From Micromonospora matsumotoense (GTDB taxonomy: Bacteria > Actinomycetota > Actinomycetes > Mycobacteriales > Micromonosporaceae), in the NCBI RefSeq assembly GCF_900091525.1, contig NZ_FMCU01000011.1:62001-126000 (forward strand): a stretch of 64,000 nt of DNA, read 5' to 3'. A program made the translations under genes and the position numbers. Numbering within the stretch: position 1 is the stretch's first letter; every line of letters begins with the position of its first letter. The notes under the pieces are model-generated. The model worked only from the letters and a program-made list of their open reading frames with translations. It was not told the DNA's origin and ran no database searches. Below are positions 17,214 to 25,377 of the stretch, in pieces.

Positions 17214-18059
17214 ATGACCGCCGACCCGCGGGCCGTGCTCACCCGGCCCGCCCCGCCGCCGGACCTGACCGTGCGCTACGGCGACCAGCCGGAGCAGCTC
17301 GTCGACCTGCGCCGGCCGGTCGGGGACGGTCCGGTCCGCCCGCTGGTGGCGGTGCTGCACGGGGGCTTCTGGCGGGCCGGGTACGACCGCACCCACACCG
17401 GCCCGCTCGCCGCCGCGCTGGCCGACCTGGGGTGGCCGGTGGCCCAGCTGGAATACCGGCGCACCGGTCAGCCGGACGGTGGGTGGCCGAACACCCTCTC
17501 CGACGTCCGGGCGGGGGTGACGGCACTGCCCGGGTTGGCGGCGCGCGCCCTGCCGGGGCAGGTCGCCGAGGGGCCGCCGGTGCTGCTGGGGCACTCGGCG
17601 GGTGGGCAGCTCGCGTTGCACGTCGCGGCGCACGCCCCACAGGCCGTGGCCGGGGTGCTGGCACTGGCCCCGGTCGCCGACCTCGTCGAGGCGTACCGGC
17701 GGGATCTGGATTCGGGTGCGGTGGCCGCGCTGCTCGGCGGCGGTCCGACCGAACACCCGCAGCGGTACGCGGCGGCCGACCCCCGCAGTTCGGTACCGCT
17801 GCGGACACGGACAGTGATTTTGCACGGGATGCAGGACCGCCAGGTGCCGATCGCTCTGAGCAGGTCATATGCTGCCACCGCACGAGCCGCCGGAGCCCCG
17901 GTCACCCTCGTTGAGCTGCCGGAATGCGAGCACTTCGGGTTGATCGACCCACTCTCGGCGGTCTGGCCACAGGTAAGAGCTGCGTTGCAGTCGCTGCTTG
18001 AAGATCAAGATTCATTGACGCAGGGCCGCCCACCAGGTAGAACGCCGGAGGGGCGGTGA
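17214..18059 (+). CDS. alpha/beta hydrolase, kynurenine formamidase-like
   Basis: A 281-residue alpha/beta hydrolase. An oxyanion loop HGGFWRAGYDR (about residues 50-60) and the nucleophile elbow LLGHSAGGQLALHVAAHAP match kynurenine-formamidase and related arylformamidase families. A late Asp (MQDRQVPIALS) and His (ECEHFGLID) would complete the triad. The role in tryptophan breakdown is only inferred from the HGGxW motif; other esterases share it. A TACCGT box at 17201-17206, 7 bases before the ATG, marks a leaderless start. The next gene, an ABC-type binding protein, begins 29 bases after the stop (a GTG overlapping the stop is also in frame), so the two form an operon. Confidence 0.85.
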   Translation: MTADPRAVLTRPAPPPDLTVRYGDQPEQLVDLRRPVGDGPVRPLVAVLHGGFWRAGYDRTHTGPLAAALADLGWPVAQLEYRRTGQPDGGWPNTLSDVRAGVTALPGLAARALPGQVAEGPPVLLGHSAGGQLALHVAAHAPQAVAGVLALAPVADLVEAYRRDLDSGAVAALLGGGPTEHPQRYAAADPRSSVPLRTRTVILHGMQDRQVPIALSRSYAATARAAGAPVTLVELPECEHFGLIDPLSAVWPQVRAALQSLLEDQDSLTQGRPPGRTPEGR

Positions 18060-18088
18060 CGCCCGGCAATGCTCCCGGAAGGATTTCG

Positions 18089-19303
18089 GTGTCGCAGATG
18101 AACCGCAGGCGGGCCCTTCAGCTGCTGGCCGCGCTCGGTACCACCGGACTGGCCGCCGCCTGCGGCACGGACGACACCGAGACCCCGGTCGTGGGCAAAC
18201 CGATCAAGGTCGGGCTGATCCGGCCGGAGAACGGCGACGGCAAGGCGATCGGCGAGGACATCGAGAACGGCTTCCAGCTCTTCCTGGCCATGAACGGACA
18301 GCAGCTCGGCGGGCACCCGACGACCGTGGTGACCGTCGACGAGGGTGACAACGCCAAGAGTGGCCAGGCCGCCGTCGACACCCTGCTCGCCCAGAACGTG
18401 CTCGCCATGAGCGGCGTAGTCAACTCGACCGTGATGTCCGGCATCCGGGACGCGGTGGAGAAGGCCCGGGTGCCGTTGATCGGGTCCAACGCCTCCCCGC
18501 CCAGCCTCCAGAGCGTCGTCTACATCTGGCGGACGTCGTACGTGCTGGACGAGCCGGGCCGCGCGCTCGGGTCCTACCTGCGGCGAACATTGCCCGCCGG
18601 CAGCCGGCTCGCCATCGTCGCCCCCGAGGGCACCGCCAGCCAGGACGTGATCAACGGTTTCCGGGACGGCTTCGGCGCCGACGACCCCCGGATCATCGGC
18701 GCACCGATCCTCACCACCGCCAACCCCACCCCGGGCGAGGGCGAGTTCAACGCGCAGATCACCGAGGCGCTCAGCCGCCAACCGGACGGCATCTTCTGCT
18801 TCTACTCCGGCACCGCGGGTGAGCAGTTCATCCGGCAGCTTCGCCGCAGCCGGTGGTTCGGCGACATCTACGCGCCCGGCTTCCTGACCGAGGGCAACAT
18901 CCTCACCGACCTGCGCTCGACACTGGTCAACGCGGACGACAGCCTCAAGGCCGGCACCATCCAGACCTCGCTGAACTACTCGGCCGACCTGAACAACAAC
19001 GCCAACCGGATCTTCGCCTCGGCGTACCGCAAGACCTACAACGTCTCCCCCACCACCTACGCGATGGCCTCGTACGACGCCGCGCAGGTGCTCGACAAGG
19101 CGATCCGGCTGGCCGGCGCGGAGCCCACCCCGCAGCAGGTCAACCTGGCGCTCGGCAAGATCGGCCAGATCGACAGCCCGCGCGGGCCGTGGCAGTTCAA
19201 CCAGCCGCGTACCCCGCAGCAGAAGTGGTACCTGCGCAAGGTGCAGTTCGACGGCCGGCTGCTCTCCAACGTCCTGATCAACGAGATCGCCACCCTCGGC
19301 TGA
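18089..19303 (+). CDS. ABC-type branched-chain amino acid/amide binding lipoprotein (LivK-like)
   Basis: A 404-residue periplasmic-binding-fold protein of the Leu/Ile/Val-binding type. The N-terminus, NRRRALQLLAALGTTGLAAA followed by Cys, is a signal peptide with an RR-like start and a lipobox, so it is a lipoprotein. The binding domain includes KVGLIRPENGDGKAIGEDIE, VNSTVMSGIRDAVEKARVPL and VYIWRTSYVLDEPGRALG. No permease or ATPase genes are adjacent, so it may work with a transporter elsewhere or as a sensor. I chose the GTG at 18089, which has GGAAGGA (18078-18084) upstream; a GTG at 18056 would overlap the preceding stop and adds 11 residues. Confidence 0.88.
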   Translation: MSQMNRRRALQLLAALGTTGLAAACGTDDTETPVVGKPIKVGLIRPENGDGKAIGEDIENGFQLFLAMNGQQLGGHPTTVVTVDEGDNAKSGQAAVDTLLAQNVLAMSGVVNSTVMSGIRDAVEKARVPLIGSNASPPSLQSVVYIWRTSYVLDEPGRALGSYLRRTLPAGSRLAIVAPEGTASQDVINGFRDGFGADDPRIIGAPILTTANPTPGEGEFNAQITEALSRQPDGIFCFYSGTAGEQFIRQLRRSRWFGDIYAPGFLTEGNILTDLRSTLVNADDSLKAGTIQTSLNYSADLNNNANRIFASAYRKTYNVSPTTYAMASYDAAQVLDKAIRLAGAEPTPQQVNLALGKIGQIDSPRGPWQFNQPRTPQQKWYLRKVQFDGRLLSNVLINEIATLG

Positions 19304-19313
19304 GCCGTACCCA

Positions 19314-19347
19314 CGAAGGGCCGACCCCGGACGGGGCCGGCCCTTCG
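19314..19347 (+). terminator. terminator hairpin after the binding-protein gene
   Basis: A 10-bp perfect stem (19314-19323 with 19338-19347), with an inner CCCC/GGGG pairing, starts 11 bases after the stop. It is followed by short direct repeats built on CTTCGCGGTGTCCGGGTC. Confidence 0.75.
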
Positions 19348-19419
19348 CGATGTTCGGGCCCGACCTGTGGGCCCTTCGCGGTGTCCGGGTCCGGTCGGCC
19401 TTCGCGGTGTCCGGGTCGG

Positions 19420-20250
19420 TCAGGGGCGCAGCTCCGCGATGCAGCACTTGACGCTGCCGCCGCCCTTCTTCAGCTCGGCGAGTTCCACCGGCAGCGGGGT
19501 GTACCCGGCCGCCTTGAGCTTCCCGGCCAGCCGGGTCGCCTCGCTGTTGAGCACCACGTTCGCCCCGTCGCTGACCAGGTTCAGGCCGAAGGCCAGCGCG
19601 TCCTCGTCGTCGGCGAGCACCGCGTCCGGGAAGAGCTGGGTGAGCACCCGCTGGCTGGCCGCCGAGAAGGCCCCCGGGAAGTACGCGATGTTGCCGTCGT
19701 CGATCGAGGCGAGCGCAGTGTCCAGGTGGTAGAAACGCGGGTCGACCAGGCGTAGCGACACCACCGGGCGGCCCAGCGCCTCCTGTGCCTCGGCGTGCGC
19801 CGGCAACTCGGTGCGGAACCCGTGCCCGGCGAGGACCAACCCACCGTGCGCCTCGGGCAGGTAGGCGAAGTCGCCCTCCCCCTCGTTGGTCTCGCTCGGC
19901 GCGATGAAGTGCCAGCCGTGCTCCTGGTAGAACGCCCGGTGCGCGGCGGCCTCGGCGGTCCGCTGCGGATGCTTGAACTGCGCGCCGTAGACCGTCCCGT
20001 CCACCCCGAAGGCGCCGTTGGCCGCGAAGACCATGTCCGGCAGCCCCGCCTGCGGGGTCAGCACGTGCACCTCGTGGCCGAGCCCGACCAGCGTGTCCCG
20101 CAGCCGGTCCCACTGTTTGACCGCCAGCACCTTGTCGACACCGGTGGTGACGTCCATCCACGGATTGATGGCGTACTCCACGGCGAAGTGCTCGGGGGCA
20201 CACATGAGATATGTCCGCTTTCGCGGGACGCGCTGCTGGTTCACGGTCAC
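19420..20250 (-). CDS. ddaH: dimethylarginine dimethylaminohydrolase (dimethylargininase)
   Basis: A 276-residue amidinotransferase-fold enzyme. DDAH hydrolyses methylated arginine to citrulline and dimethylamine; related actinobacterial enzymes may also act on arginine or ornithine derivatives. Family blocks are YLMCAPEHFAVEYAINPWM, LPDMVFAANGAFGVDG, a GEGDF segment, the active-site His in RFYHLDTALASID, and the C-terminal nucleophile in GGGSVKCCIAEL (probably Cys269). I chose the GTG at 20250, giving the family N-terminus. It is divergent from an Lrp/AsnC regulator 62 bases away, which suggests amino-acid-responsive control. A substrate other than methylarginine is possible. Confidence 0.9.
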   Translation of the reverse strand: MTVNQQRVPRKRTYLMCAPEHFAVEYAINPWMDVTTGVDKVLAVKQWDRLRDTLVGLGHEVHVLTPQAGLPDMVFAANGAFGVDGTVYGAQFKHPQRTAEAAAHRAFYQEHGWHFIAPSETNEGEGDFAYLPEAHGGLVLAGHGFRTELPAHAEAQEALGRPVVSLRLVDPRFYHLDTALASIDDGNIAYFPGAFSAASQRVLTQLFPDAVLADDEDALAFGLNLVSDGANVVLNSEATRLAGKLKAAGYTPLPVELAELKKGGGSVKCCIAELRP

Positions 20251-20312
20251 CAAGGGTAGGTAGCGTAGAACGTTGGTAACAGCCACAACCATTGCTTCCC
20301 CGAGGCGGAACG

Positions 20313-20771
20313 TTGCAGATAGACGCGGTCGACCAGCGAATCATTGCGTTGCTCGTGGCGGACGCCCGAACCTCGTACGCGGACATCGGCACCCGGGTGT
20401 CACTCTCCGCGCCTGCGGTCAAACGACGGGTGGACCGACTCCGGGCCACCGGGGTGATCCGGGGCTTCACCGCCGTGGTGGACCCGGCCGCCGTCGGCTG
20501 GACCACCGAGGCGTTCGTCGAGCTGTTCTGCGCCGGCCGGACCACGCCCACCCAGCTCGGGGTGGCCGCCCGCCGGCACCCCGAGGTGGTCGGCGCCTAC
20601 ACCGTCTCCGGGGAGGCCGACGCGCTCGTGCACCTGCGCGCCGCCGACATCTCCCACCTGGAGGAGGCGCTGGAGCGGCTCCGGGCGGAGCCGTTCGTCA
20701 CCTCCACCCGGAGCACCATCGTGCTGTCCCGACTGGTCGAGTCACCCGGCGTCGGCCCGTCCACCCCCTGA
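20313..20771 (+). CDS. Lrp/AsnC family transcriptional regulator
   Basis: A 152-residue Lrp/AsnC regulator. The HTH is in VDQRIIALLVADARTSYADI and RVSLSAPAVKRRVDRLRATG, and a RAM ligand domain follows (ending in EPFVTSTRSTIVLSRL). These proteins bind as dimers or octamers and sense amino acids. The likely target is the divergent dimethylargininase gene through the 62-bp shared region. The start is the TTG at 20313, preceded by GAGGCGG at 20302-20308; a TTG at 20292 is less likely. Confidence 0.92.
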   Translation: MQIDAVDQRIIALLVADARTSYADIGTRVSLSAPAVKRRVDRLRATGVIRGFTAVVDPAAVGWTTEAFVELFCAGRTTPTQLGVAARRHPEVVGAYTVSGEADALVHLRAADISHLEEALERLRAEPFVTSTRSTIVLSRLVESPGVGPSTP

Positions 20772-20873
20772 CCGCCCGTGCCGCCCATGCCGGTCGGGCC
20801 GCACCCGGCGGCGCGGCCCGCAGCGGCGGCAGCGACGGCGGCGCGGTTGTCTGGTGGGCGGTGGGCAGCACTG

Positions 20874-21986
20874 TCAGAGGTACATGCCGGTGCGGTGCTC
20901 GGTGTCGCCCCGGCTCGGCTTGTCGCCCTCACCGAAGAACCGCTTCCCGCCGAACTCACCGTGCAGCCGGTCGTCCAACTCGTCGGCGAGCCCGGTCATC
21001 ACCTGCACCGCCAGCATCAGGTGGGTGGCCTGGAAGTTGCGGCCGAAGACCGGGATGGACGCCCAGACGGTGTCGTCGGCGCAGTACAGCCGGCCGATCG
21101 GCATCCGGTTGGTCAACTCGGAGAGCTTCACGTACAGCCGCTCGGTCGGCTCGACCTCGGTCAGCACCGGCGAGAAGACGTCGACCAACGGCGGATTGTC
21201 GCGGACCCGGACGAAGACCATCGCCGACCCGGCCCGGATGTTGATGTCCCCGTCGGAATCGATCTGGAGGTGTTCGGAGGTCGACTTCAGCATGGTCGAC
21301 ACCACCGTCCGGACCCGTTCGGGCAGGTCGAGAACCTCCTGCTCGCCGCTCTGGGCGTTCGCCGCGGCGGCCAGCGCCTCATCCAGGTCGGCCTCGACGT
21401 CCTGGTCGGGGCCGAACTCGCTGCGCGCGGTGCCGAGCGCCTCGATCGGCAACGACTCACCCTCGGCGTCCTGGCTGAGATAGACCAGGAAGGCCGGGTG
21501 CGGTGCCCCGTACACGTCCCGCAGGGTGCGGGAGAGCAGCCCGGCCAGCTTGCTGGCGTCGCCGGCCACCCCCTCCAGGCCGAAGTGTTCGCCGGAGCCC
21601 GCCACCACGCCGGGCGGCGACCAGCCGAGCGCGATCATGTCGGCCACCGCGGCGCGGTCCAGCCGGAAACCCTGCGGCAGGGTGGCGTTGCCGACCGCCC
21701 GCGCGGAGATCCGGCCACCCTCACCGGCGGCCACGCTGATCGAATAGACCGCGTCACCCGTGCCGGAGGCGGTCGGGTCCAGGGTGAGTTCGAGCTGCGC
21801 CCCGGTGGGCAGCTCGCGCAGCCGCGCGGCCAGCGCCCGCGCGAACTCCCGCCACGCCTCGGTGACCTTGGCCCGCAGGTCGGCCGTGCTCGGCTCGTCC
21901 AGCAGGATCGACTCGTGGTGATCGTGATGCGCCGGCGAGGTGCCGGGCTGATCACCGGTCGGCTTCGAGGGGTGGTCCGCCGTCAT
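20874..21986 (-). CDS. YbjN/type III secretion chaperone-like domain protein
   Basis: A 370-residue soluble protein. The C-terminal 140 residues (from about 225) resemble YbjN/CesT-type chaperone folds, with SGDINIRAGSAMVFVRV-like strands (here DSDGDINIRAGSAMVFVRVR) and LTNRMPIGRLYCADDTVWAS. The N-terminal half has a second domain with WREFARALAARLRELPTGAQ. Actinobacterial proteins of this layout are annotated as chaperone-like, but no substrate is known. The ATG at 21986 has GGAGGCGATC immediately upstream. No secretion-system gene is nearby, so a direct role in secretion is not supported. Confidence 0.8.
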   Translation of the reverse strand: MTADHPSKPTGDQPGTSPAHHDHHESILLDEPSTADLRAKVTEAWREFARALAARLRELPTGAQLELTLDPTASGTGDAVYSISVAAGEGGRISARAVGNATLPQGFRLDRAAVADMIALGWSPPGVVAGSGEHFGLEGVAGDASKLAGLLSRTLRDVYGAPHPAFLVYLSQDAEGESLPIEALGTARSEFGPDQDVEADLDEALAAAANAQSGEQEVLDLPERVRTVVSTMLKSTSEHLQIDSDGDINIRAGSAMVFVRVRDNPPLVDVFSPVLTEVEPTERLYVKLSELTNRMPIGRLYCADDTVWASIPVFGRNFQATHLMLAVQVMTGLADELDDRLHGEFGGKRFFGEGDKPSRGDTEHRTGMYL

Positions 21987-22189
21987 GATCGCCTCCGTCC
22001 GTCAAGGTCACCCTACCCAGGCGGGCCGGAGAACGAATCCACCGCGACCGGCATCGGACAACCGCCGCCGACGATCGTGGCGGCGAGAGATCACGGCACG
22101 ACGGGATCACCGGCGGAGCCGGCCGGTCAGCCCGCCGGACGGCCACCACCCGGCCGCTCAGGGTGTCGGCGGTGCCGCCGGCCGACGTC

Positions 22190-22465
22190 TCAGGACCCGC
22201 CCGACGCCAGCCGATCGGGGCGCTCGCCACCCAGCTCGACCGGCCATTCGGCGGCCAGTCCGCTGAGCCGGGCCGCCGCCGCAGCCGGGTCCGCGCCCCG
22301 CCCGACCGCCACCCCCAGCAGGTACGCGGTGACCGGCGCGCCCGGCCGCACCACCTGGTGGGCGACGTCCCTGGCCAGGTCCAGCACGGTCGGCACCGAC
22401 ACCTCGGCCGGGTCGAGACCCAACTCGGCGCAGACCGCCGTCACCCAGTCGTCCAGCACGGTCAT
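22190..22465 (-). CDS. DUF6457 domain protein, coupled to mobA
   Basis: A 91-residue protein of the DUF6457 family, which in actinobacteria is typically encoded beside the molybdenum cofactor guanylyltransferase. Features are a conserved N-terminal WVTAVCAELGLDP and a helix DLARDVAHQVVRPGAPVTAY. The ATG at 22465 overlaps the mobA stop (ATGA), so translation is coupled. It could be an accessory subunit in Mo cofactor handling, but this rests only on the neighbourhood. It has no catalytic motif that I recognise. Confidence 0.85.
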   Translation of the reverse strand: MTVLDDWVTAVCAELGLDPAEVSVPTVLDLARDVAHQVVRPGAPVTAYLLGVAVGRGADPAAAAARLSGLAAEWPVELGGERPDRLASGGS

Positions 22466-23085
22466 CGCGTCCACTCCTCCGCCCGGCGTACGTCGGAGTC
22501 AGTGTCGCAGTCGAACCACGGTGGCGGGCCGGCAGCGGACCATGCCAGCTCGCGCACGGTCAGCTCACTCAGGAGTTCCCGCATCGACGCCCCGGCCAGC
22601 GCCCCGGCCAGCGCCCCGGCCCGCCGGGCGGCCGTGCGGTCCAGCGCGGCGCGTAACGGCGGCACCCGCCACACCCCGCACAACGGCTGCCGCCGCCCCC
22701 GGTCGTCGAGGAGGCAGATGCCGTCCGACGCCCCCGGGCCGGACTCGGCGGCGAGCGCGTCGAGCAGCACGCCGACCGCCGGGCGGGTGAGCAGCGGCAG
22801 GTCGGCGGCGAGCAGGGCGACCACCGTCGTACCCGGGTGGAGCAGGGCCAGTCCGGCCGCCGTCGCGGCCACCGGACCACCACCCGCCGGCTCCTCCCGG
22901 GTCACCAGCACGTCGGCCGGCAGCGACCCGCCCGGCCCGACCAGCACCCGAGGTACGGCGTCAGCCACCGCGGCGAGCACCCGGTCGCGCATCGACCGCC
23001 CGTGCACCGGCACCGCCGGCTTGTCCCGCCCACCCATCCGGCGGGCCGCCCCACCGGCCAGCACCACCGCCGCGTACGCCGTCAT
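22462..23085 (-). CDS. mobA: molybdenum cofactor guanylyltransferase (MobA-like NTP transferase)
   Basis: A 207-residue MobA-like nucleotidyltransferase, which adds GMP to molybdopterin to make the bis-MGD cofactor. The nucleotide-binding signature [20 protein letters not shown] is at residues about 9-28, followed by [20 protein letters not shown] and [20 protein letters not shown]-rich repeat in the coding sequence gives [17 protein letters not shown] box 6 bases before the ATG suggests a leaderless message. It is divergent from fdhD, which needs the same cofactor. Confidence 0.9.
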   Translation of the reverse strand: MTAYAAVVLAGGAARRMGGRDKPAVPVHGRSMRDRVLAAVADAVPRVLVGPGGSLPADVLVTREEPAGGGPVAATAAGLALLHPGTTVVALLAADLPLLTRPAVGVLLDALAAESGPGASDGICLLDDRGRRQPLCGVWRVPPLRAALDRTAARRAGALAGALAGASMRELLSELTVRELAWSAAGPPPWFDCDTDSDVRRAEEWTR

Positions 23086-23165
23086 CCGGTCACGGTAGCC
23101 GCCCGGCCCACCCGTGCGGGGCCGTCGCCGTGCGGTGGATCGGGTGGGCGGGGCAGGATGGCGGG

Positions 23166-24020
23166 ATGGGACGGGCCACTGACCGGCGGAGCGTGCTCCG
23201 GATCGACCTCGACGCGACGGACGACGCCCGGGTGGCGCTGCGCCGGCCGGACACGCTCGCCGTGGAGGAACCGCTGGAGATCCGGGTCGGTCCGGGCGGC
23301 CCGGGTCGACGCCGCCCGCTGGCGGTGACCATGCGTACCCCCGGTGACGACCTCGACCTGGCCATCGGCTTCCTGCTGACCGAGGGGCTGATCCGCAGCG
23401 ACGCCGACGTGCACACCGCCCAACTCTGCTCCGGGGTGGAGACGCCCAACACGTACAACGTGGTCGACGTGGTGCTCGCCCCCGGCGTGCCGGCACCGGC
23501 CACCGACCCGACGCGCAACTTCTACACGACCAGCTCCTGTGGGGTGTGCGGCAAGGCCAGCATCGACGCGGTGCGTACCCGGTCCCGCTTCACCGTCGCG
23601 GACGACCCGCTCACCGTGCCGGCGAAGCTGCTGGCGGAGCTGCCGGACCGGCTGCGGGCGGCACAGCGCGCCTTCGACCGCACCGGTGGCCTGCACGCGG
23701 CGGGCCTGTTCACCCCCGACGGCGAGTTGGTGGTGCTGCGCGAGGATGTCGGCCGGCACAACGCCGTGGACAAGGTGATCGGCTGGGCGGTCAGGCAACG
23801 GCGGCTGCCACTCGCCGGGCACCTGCTGCTGGTGTCCGGCCGGGCGAGCTTCGAACTGACCCAGAAGGCGTGGATGGCCGGGTTGCCGCTGCTGGCGGCG
23901 GTGTCCGCACCGAGCACCCTCGCCGCCGACCTGGCCGACGAGGCGGGGCTGACCCTGGTGGGCTTCCTGCGCGGCCGGACCATGAACGTCTACACCGGCA
24001 CACACCGCGTCACACCCTGA
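23166..24020 (+). CDS. fdhD: formate dehydrogenase accessory sulfurtransferase FdhD
   Basis: A 284-residue FdhD, which transfers sulfur from a cysteine desulfurase to the Mo-bis-MGD cofactor and is required for active formate dehydrogenase. The sulfur-carrying CxxC motif is Cys125 and Cys128 in [14 protein letters not shown]. Other family blocks are [10 protein letters not shown]-type start, [20 protein letters not shown] and [18 protein letters not shown]. No formate dehydrogenase is in the window. The ATG at 23166 follows GGATGGCGGG. It forms a divergent pair with mobA, about 80 bases apart. Confidence 0.94.
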   Translation: MGRATDRRSVLRIDLDATDDARVALRRPDTLAVEEPLEIRVGPGGPGRRRPLAVTMRTPGDDLDLAIGFLLTEGLIRSDADVHTAQLCSGVETPNTYNVVDVVLAPGVPAPATDPTRNFYTTSSCGVCGKASIDAVRTRSRFTVADDPLTVPAKLLAELPDRLRAAQRAFDRTGGLHAAGLFTPDGELVVLREDVGRHNAVDKVIGWAVRQRRLPLAGHLLLVSGRASFELTQKAWMAGLPLLAAVSAPSTLAADLADEAGLTLVGFLRGRTMNVYTGTHRVTP

Positions 24021-24045
24021 ACCGGCCCTGCCTCGGTCGGGGCGC

Positions 24046-24095
24046 GGATTGTGGAGACTTCTTGTCGCCAGGGCCGCAACAACTCTCCACAATCC
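24046..24095. repeat. 50-base inverted repeat with 12-bp perfect arms
   Basis: Arms 24046-24057 and 24084-24095 are perfectly complementary, and inner bases extend the pairing with a few mismatches. It lies between the convergent fdhD and hypothetical genes, so a bidirectional terminator is one reading. Its lower GC and the TTGTGGA-type cores, like those seen near dnaB, leave room for a dispersed repeat element instead. Confidence 0.65.
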
Positions 24096-24148
24096 ACCGG
24101 CGACCGCTGCCGGCTCCGGCGGCGTCAGGTCGACTGGGAGGAGAAGAG

Positions 24149-24487
24149 TCAGCGGTCCGGCGGGCGGGCCCAGGTGAGGAAGCGGTCGGTCACGTCGATC
24201 TGGCGACCGTTGTCGAGCTGCGTCAGGTGTTCGGTCGCCTCCGCCGACAACCTGGCCAGCAGGGCGAGCAGGCCGGGCCGGTCGCCGTCATACCTGGCGA
24301 GGAGAGCGAGTTTCGCCTCCCCGCACGGCCACGGGTTCGCATCGACCCGGCACAGCCAGATCGGCCGCAGCGGCGTGTGCCGGCCGGGCAGCGGCGTGTG
24401 CCGGCCGGGCAGCGGCGTGTGCCGGCCGGGCAGCGGCGTGTGCCGGCCGGGCAGCGGCGTGTGCCGGCCGGGCAGCGGCCCGGTCAC
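24149..24487 (-). CDS. conserved hypothetical protein with an expanded N-terminal heptapeptide repeat
   Basis: A 112-residue protein. The conserved part begins at HTPLRPIWLCR and continues through DANPWPCGEAKLALLARYDG, LLALLARLSAEATEHL and a C-terminal FLTWARPPDR. I recall small proteins of this shape in Micromonospora next to HTH/DUF397 genes, function unknown. Here the segment before the conserved part is a run of five HTPLPGR-type heptapeptides encoded by a perfect 21-bp tandem repeat. The GTG at 24487 overlaps the stop of the upstream gene (GTGA). Third of a three-gene cassette transcribed leftward from 25142. Confidence 0.75.
   Translation of the reverse strand: MTGPLPGRHTPLPGRHTPLPGRHTPLPGRHTPLPGRHTPLRPIWLCRVDANPWPCGEAKLALLARYDGDRPGLLALLARLSAEATEHLTQLDNGRQIDVTDRFLTWARPPDR
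24368..24472 (-). repeat. five perfect 21-bp tandem repeats
   Basis: Five identical 21-base units run from 24368 to 24472, with the first seven bases of a sixth at 24473-24479. The unit length is a multiple of three, so each copy adds one HTPLPGR-type heptapeptide to the gene at 24149-24487. Perfect identity suggests recent slippage. Confidence 0.9.
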
Positions 24488-24942
24488 GGCGTCCCCGCCG
24501 ACCTGCGCTCCCGCCCCCGACCGGGCCGAGCGCCCTGGGGGACCGTCGCCGCCCGCCGCGAGGTCGTCGCCCCACCCTGCCGGTCCGGCTGCGGGGACAT
24601 CATCCCGGGTCGTGGTGGCGTCGTCCTTCGCTGCGCGTCGGCCGTCGCGGGCCGTGGGATCGTCGCCCGGCGCTGCGGGGCAGCTGGCCTGGCGTCGGGA
24701 GTCGTCGGGCCGGGCTGCGGGGTGAGCCGGCGCGCGCCCGCCGGCATGACGAACAGGGTCCGCCGCCGCACCGCGTCGCCGACGGCATTCAGCTGGTACG
24801 CGTCGATCCACACCCAACCGTCGTACGTGTGCCAGTCGGTCAGCACCCGGATGACCCGGACGGTGATCGGCCGGATGAACTGCACGCTGGCAGCGCGCGA
24901 CAGGTGCAGCACCTCTCCCGACCTGACCTCCGGCGCGGTCAC
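24484..24942 (-). CDS. conserved hypothetical protein, middle gene of a three-gene cassette
   Basis: A 152-residue protein. The N-terminal 75 residues are the conserved part: TAPEVRSGEVLHLSRAASVQ, FIRPITVRVIRVLTDWHTYD, and WVWIDAYQLNAVGDAVRRRTLFV, mostly beta-strand and probably one small domain. The C-terminal half is Arg/Pro/Thr-rich and looks disordered, unlike the compact relatives I recall. The GTG at 24942 overlaps the preceding stop and the stop overlaps the next GTG (GTGA at both ends), so the three proteins are made together. No known function. Confidence 0.75.
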   Translation of the reverse strand: MTAPEVRSGEVLHLSRAASVQFIRPITVRVIRVLTDWHTYDGWVWIDAYQLNAVGDAVRRRTLFVMPAGARRLTPQPGPTTPDARPAAPQRRATIPRPATADAQRRTTPPRPGMMSPQPDRQGGATTSRRAATVPQGARPGRGRERRSAGTP

Positions 24943-25142
24943 CGTGGCCCCTGGTTCCGGCTGACCGCCCACCGGTGCGTCGGCACGATGCCGGTCATCC
25001 GCCCCGGCCCCCGGTACGGCGGGACGAACGGCCCGATCGGTCCGGGCACGATCGGGCGCGCGGGCGGCCCGGGGTCCGGCGCGGGCTCCGGGCTGGGCGC
25101 GGGCTCCGGGCTCTTGTCGGGCTTCGGCTTCTCCCTGGGCAC
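24939..25142 (-). CDS. small proline-rich conserved protein, first gene of a three-gene cassette
   Basis: A 67-residue protein. A Lys/Pro/Glu-rich N-terminus is followed by IVPGPIGPFVPPYRGPGRMT and a basic C-terminus ending HRWAVSRNQGPR. I recall similar short proteins in Micromonospora beside the same neighbours. The GTG at 25142 has GAGAGGAGA upstream, a clear ribosome site, which decides this short gene. The stop overlaps the next start. The cassette is divergent from the HTH/DUF5753 gene at 25378; the 235 bases between them hold both promoters. Confidence 0.7.
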   Translation of the reverse strand: MPREKPKPDKSPEPAPSPEPAPDPGPPARPIVPGPIGPFVPPYRGPGRMTGIVPTHRWAVSRNQGPR

Positions 25143-25377
25143 GGTGTCTCCTCTCCGTCGACGTGGAGGAGGGGTCGTCCCGCCCTCCCCCGGGACGGCC
25201 CCTCCGGCAGACGCCGTCGCCAGCTCTCGACAACTACCGACTGCGCCGCCCTGGTGACACTCTGATGTGGAGACCATTAGGCTCGAAAGGTGCGACGGGC
25301 GTCCGGGCACAGCTGGACGAGGAGCCGCCGAAGAGGTGGCGGCGTGAATAGTCGATCTTCAGATTGGGGCGCTGTGC

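Noticed and set aside
17214-18059. Firm assignment as kynurenine formamidase (kynB)
   Set aside because: HGGxW and GHSAGG are shared with other esterases and no kynurenine genes are near.
18005-20551. 848-residue minus-strand open frame
   Set aside because: It is antisense to the binding-protein gene and overlaps ddaH and lrp; the product has no sensible domains, only high-GC shadow coding.
20778-22790. 670-residue plus-strand open frame
   Set aside because: Shadow of the YbjN-like, DUF6457 and mobA genes on the other strand; the real frames have family matches.
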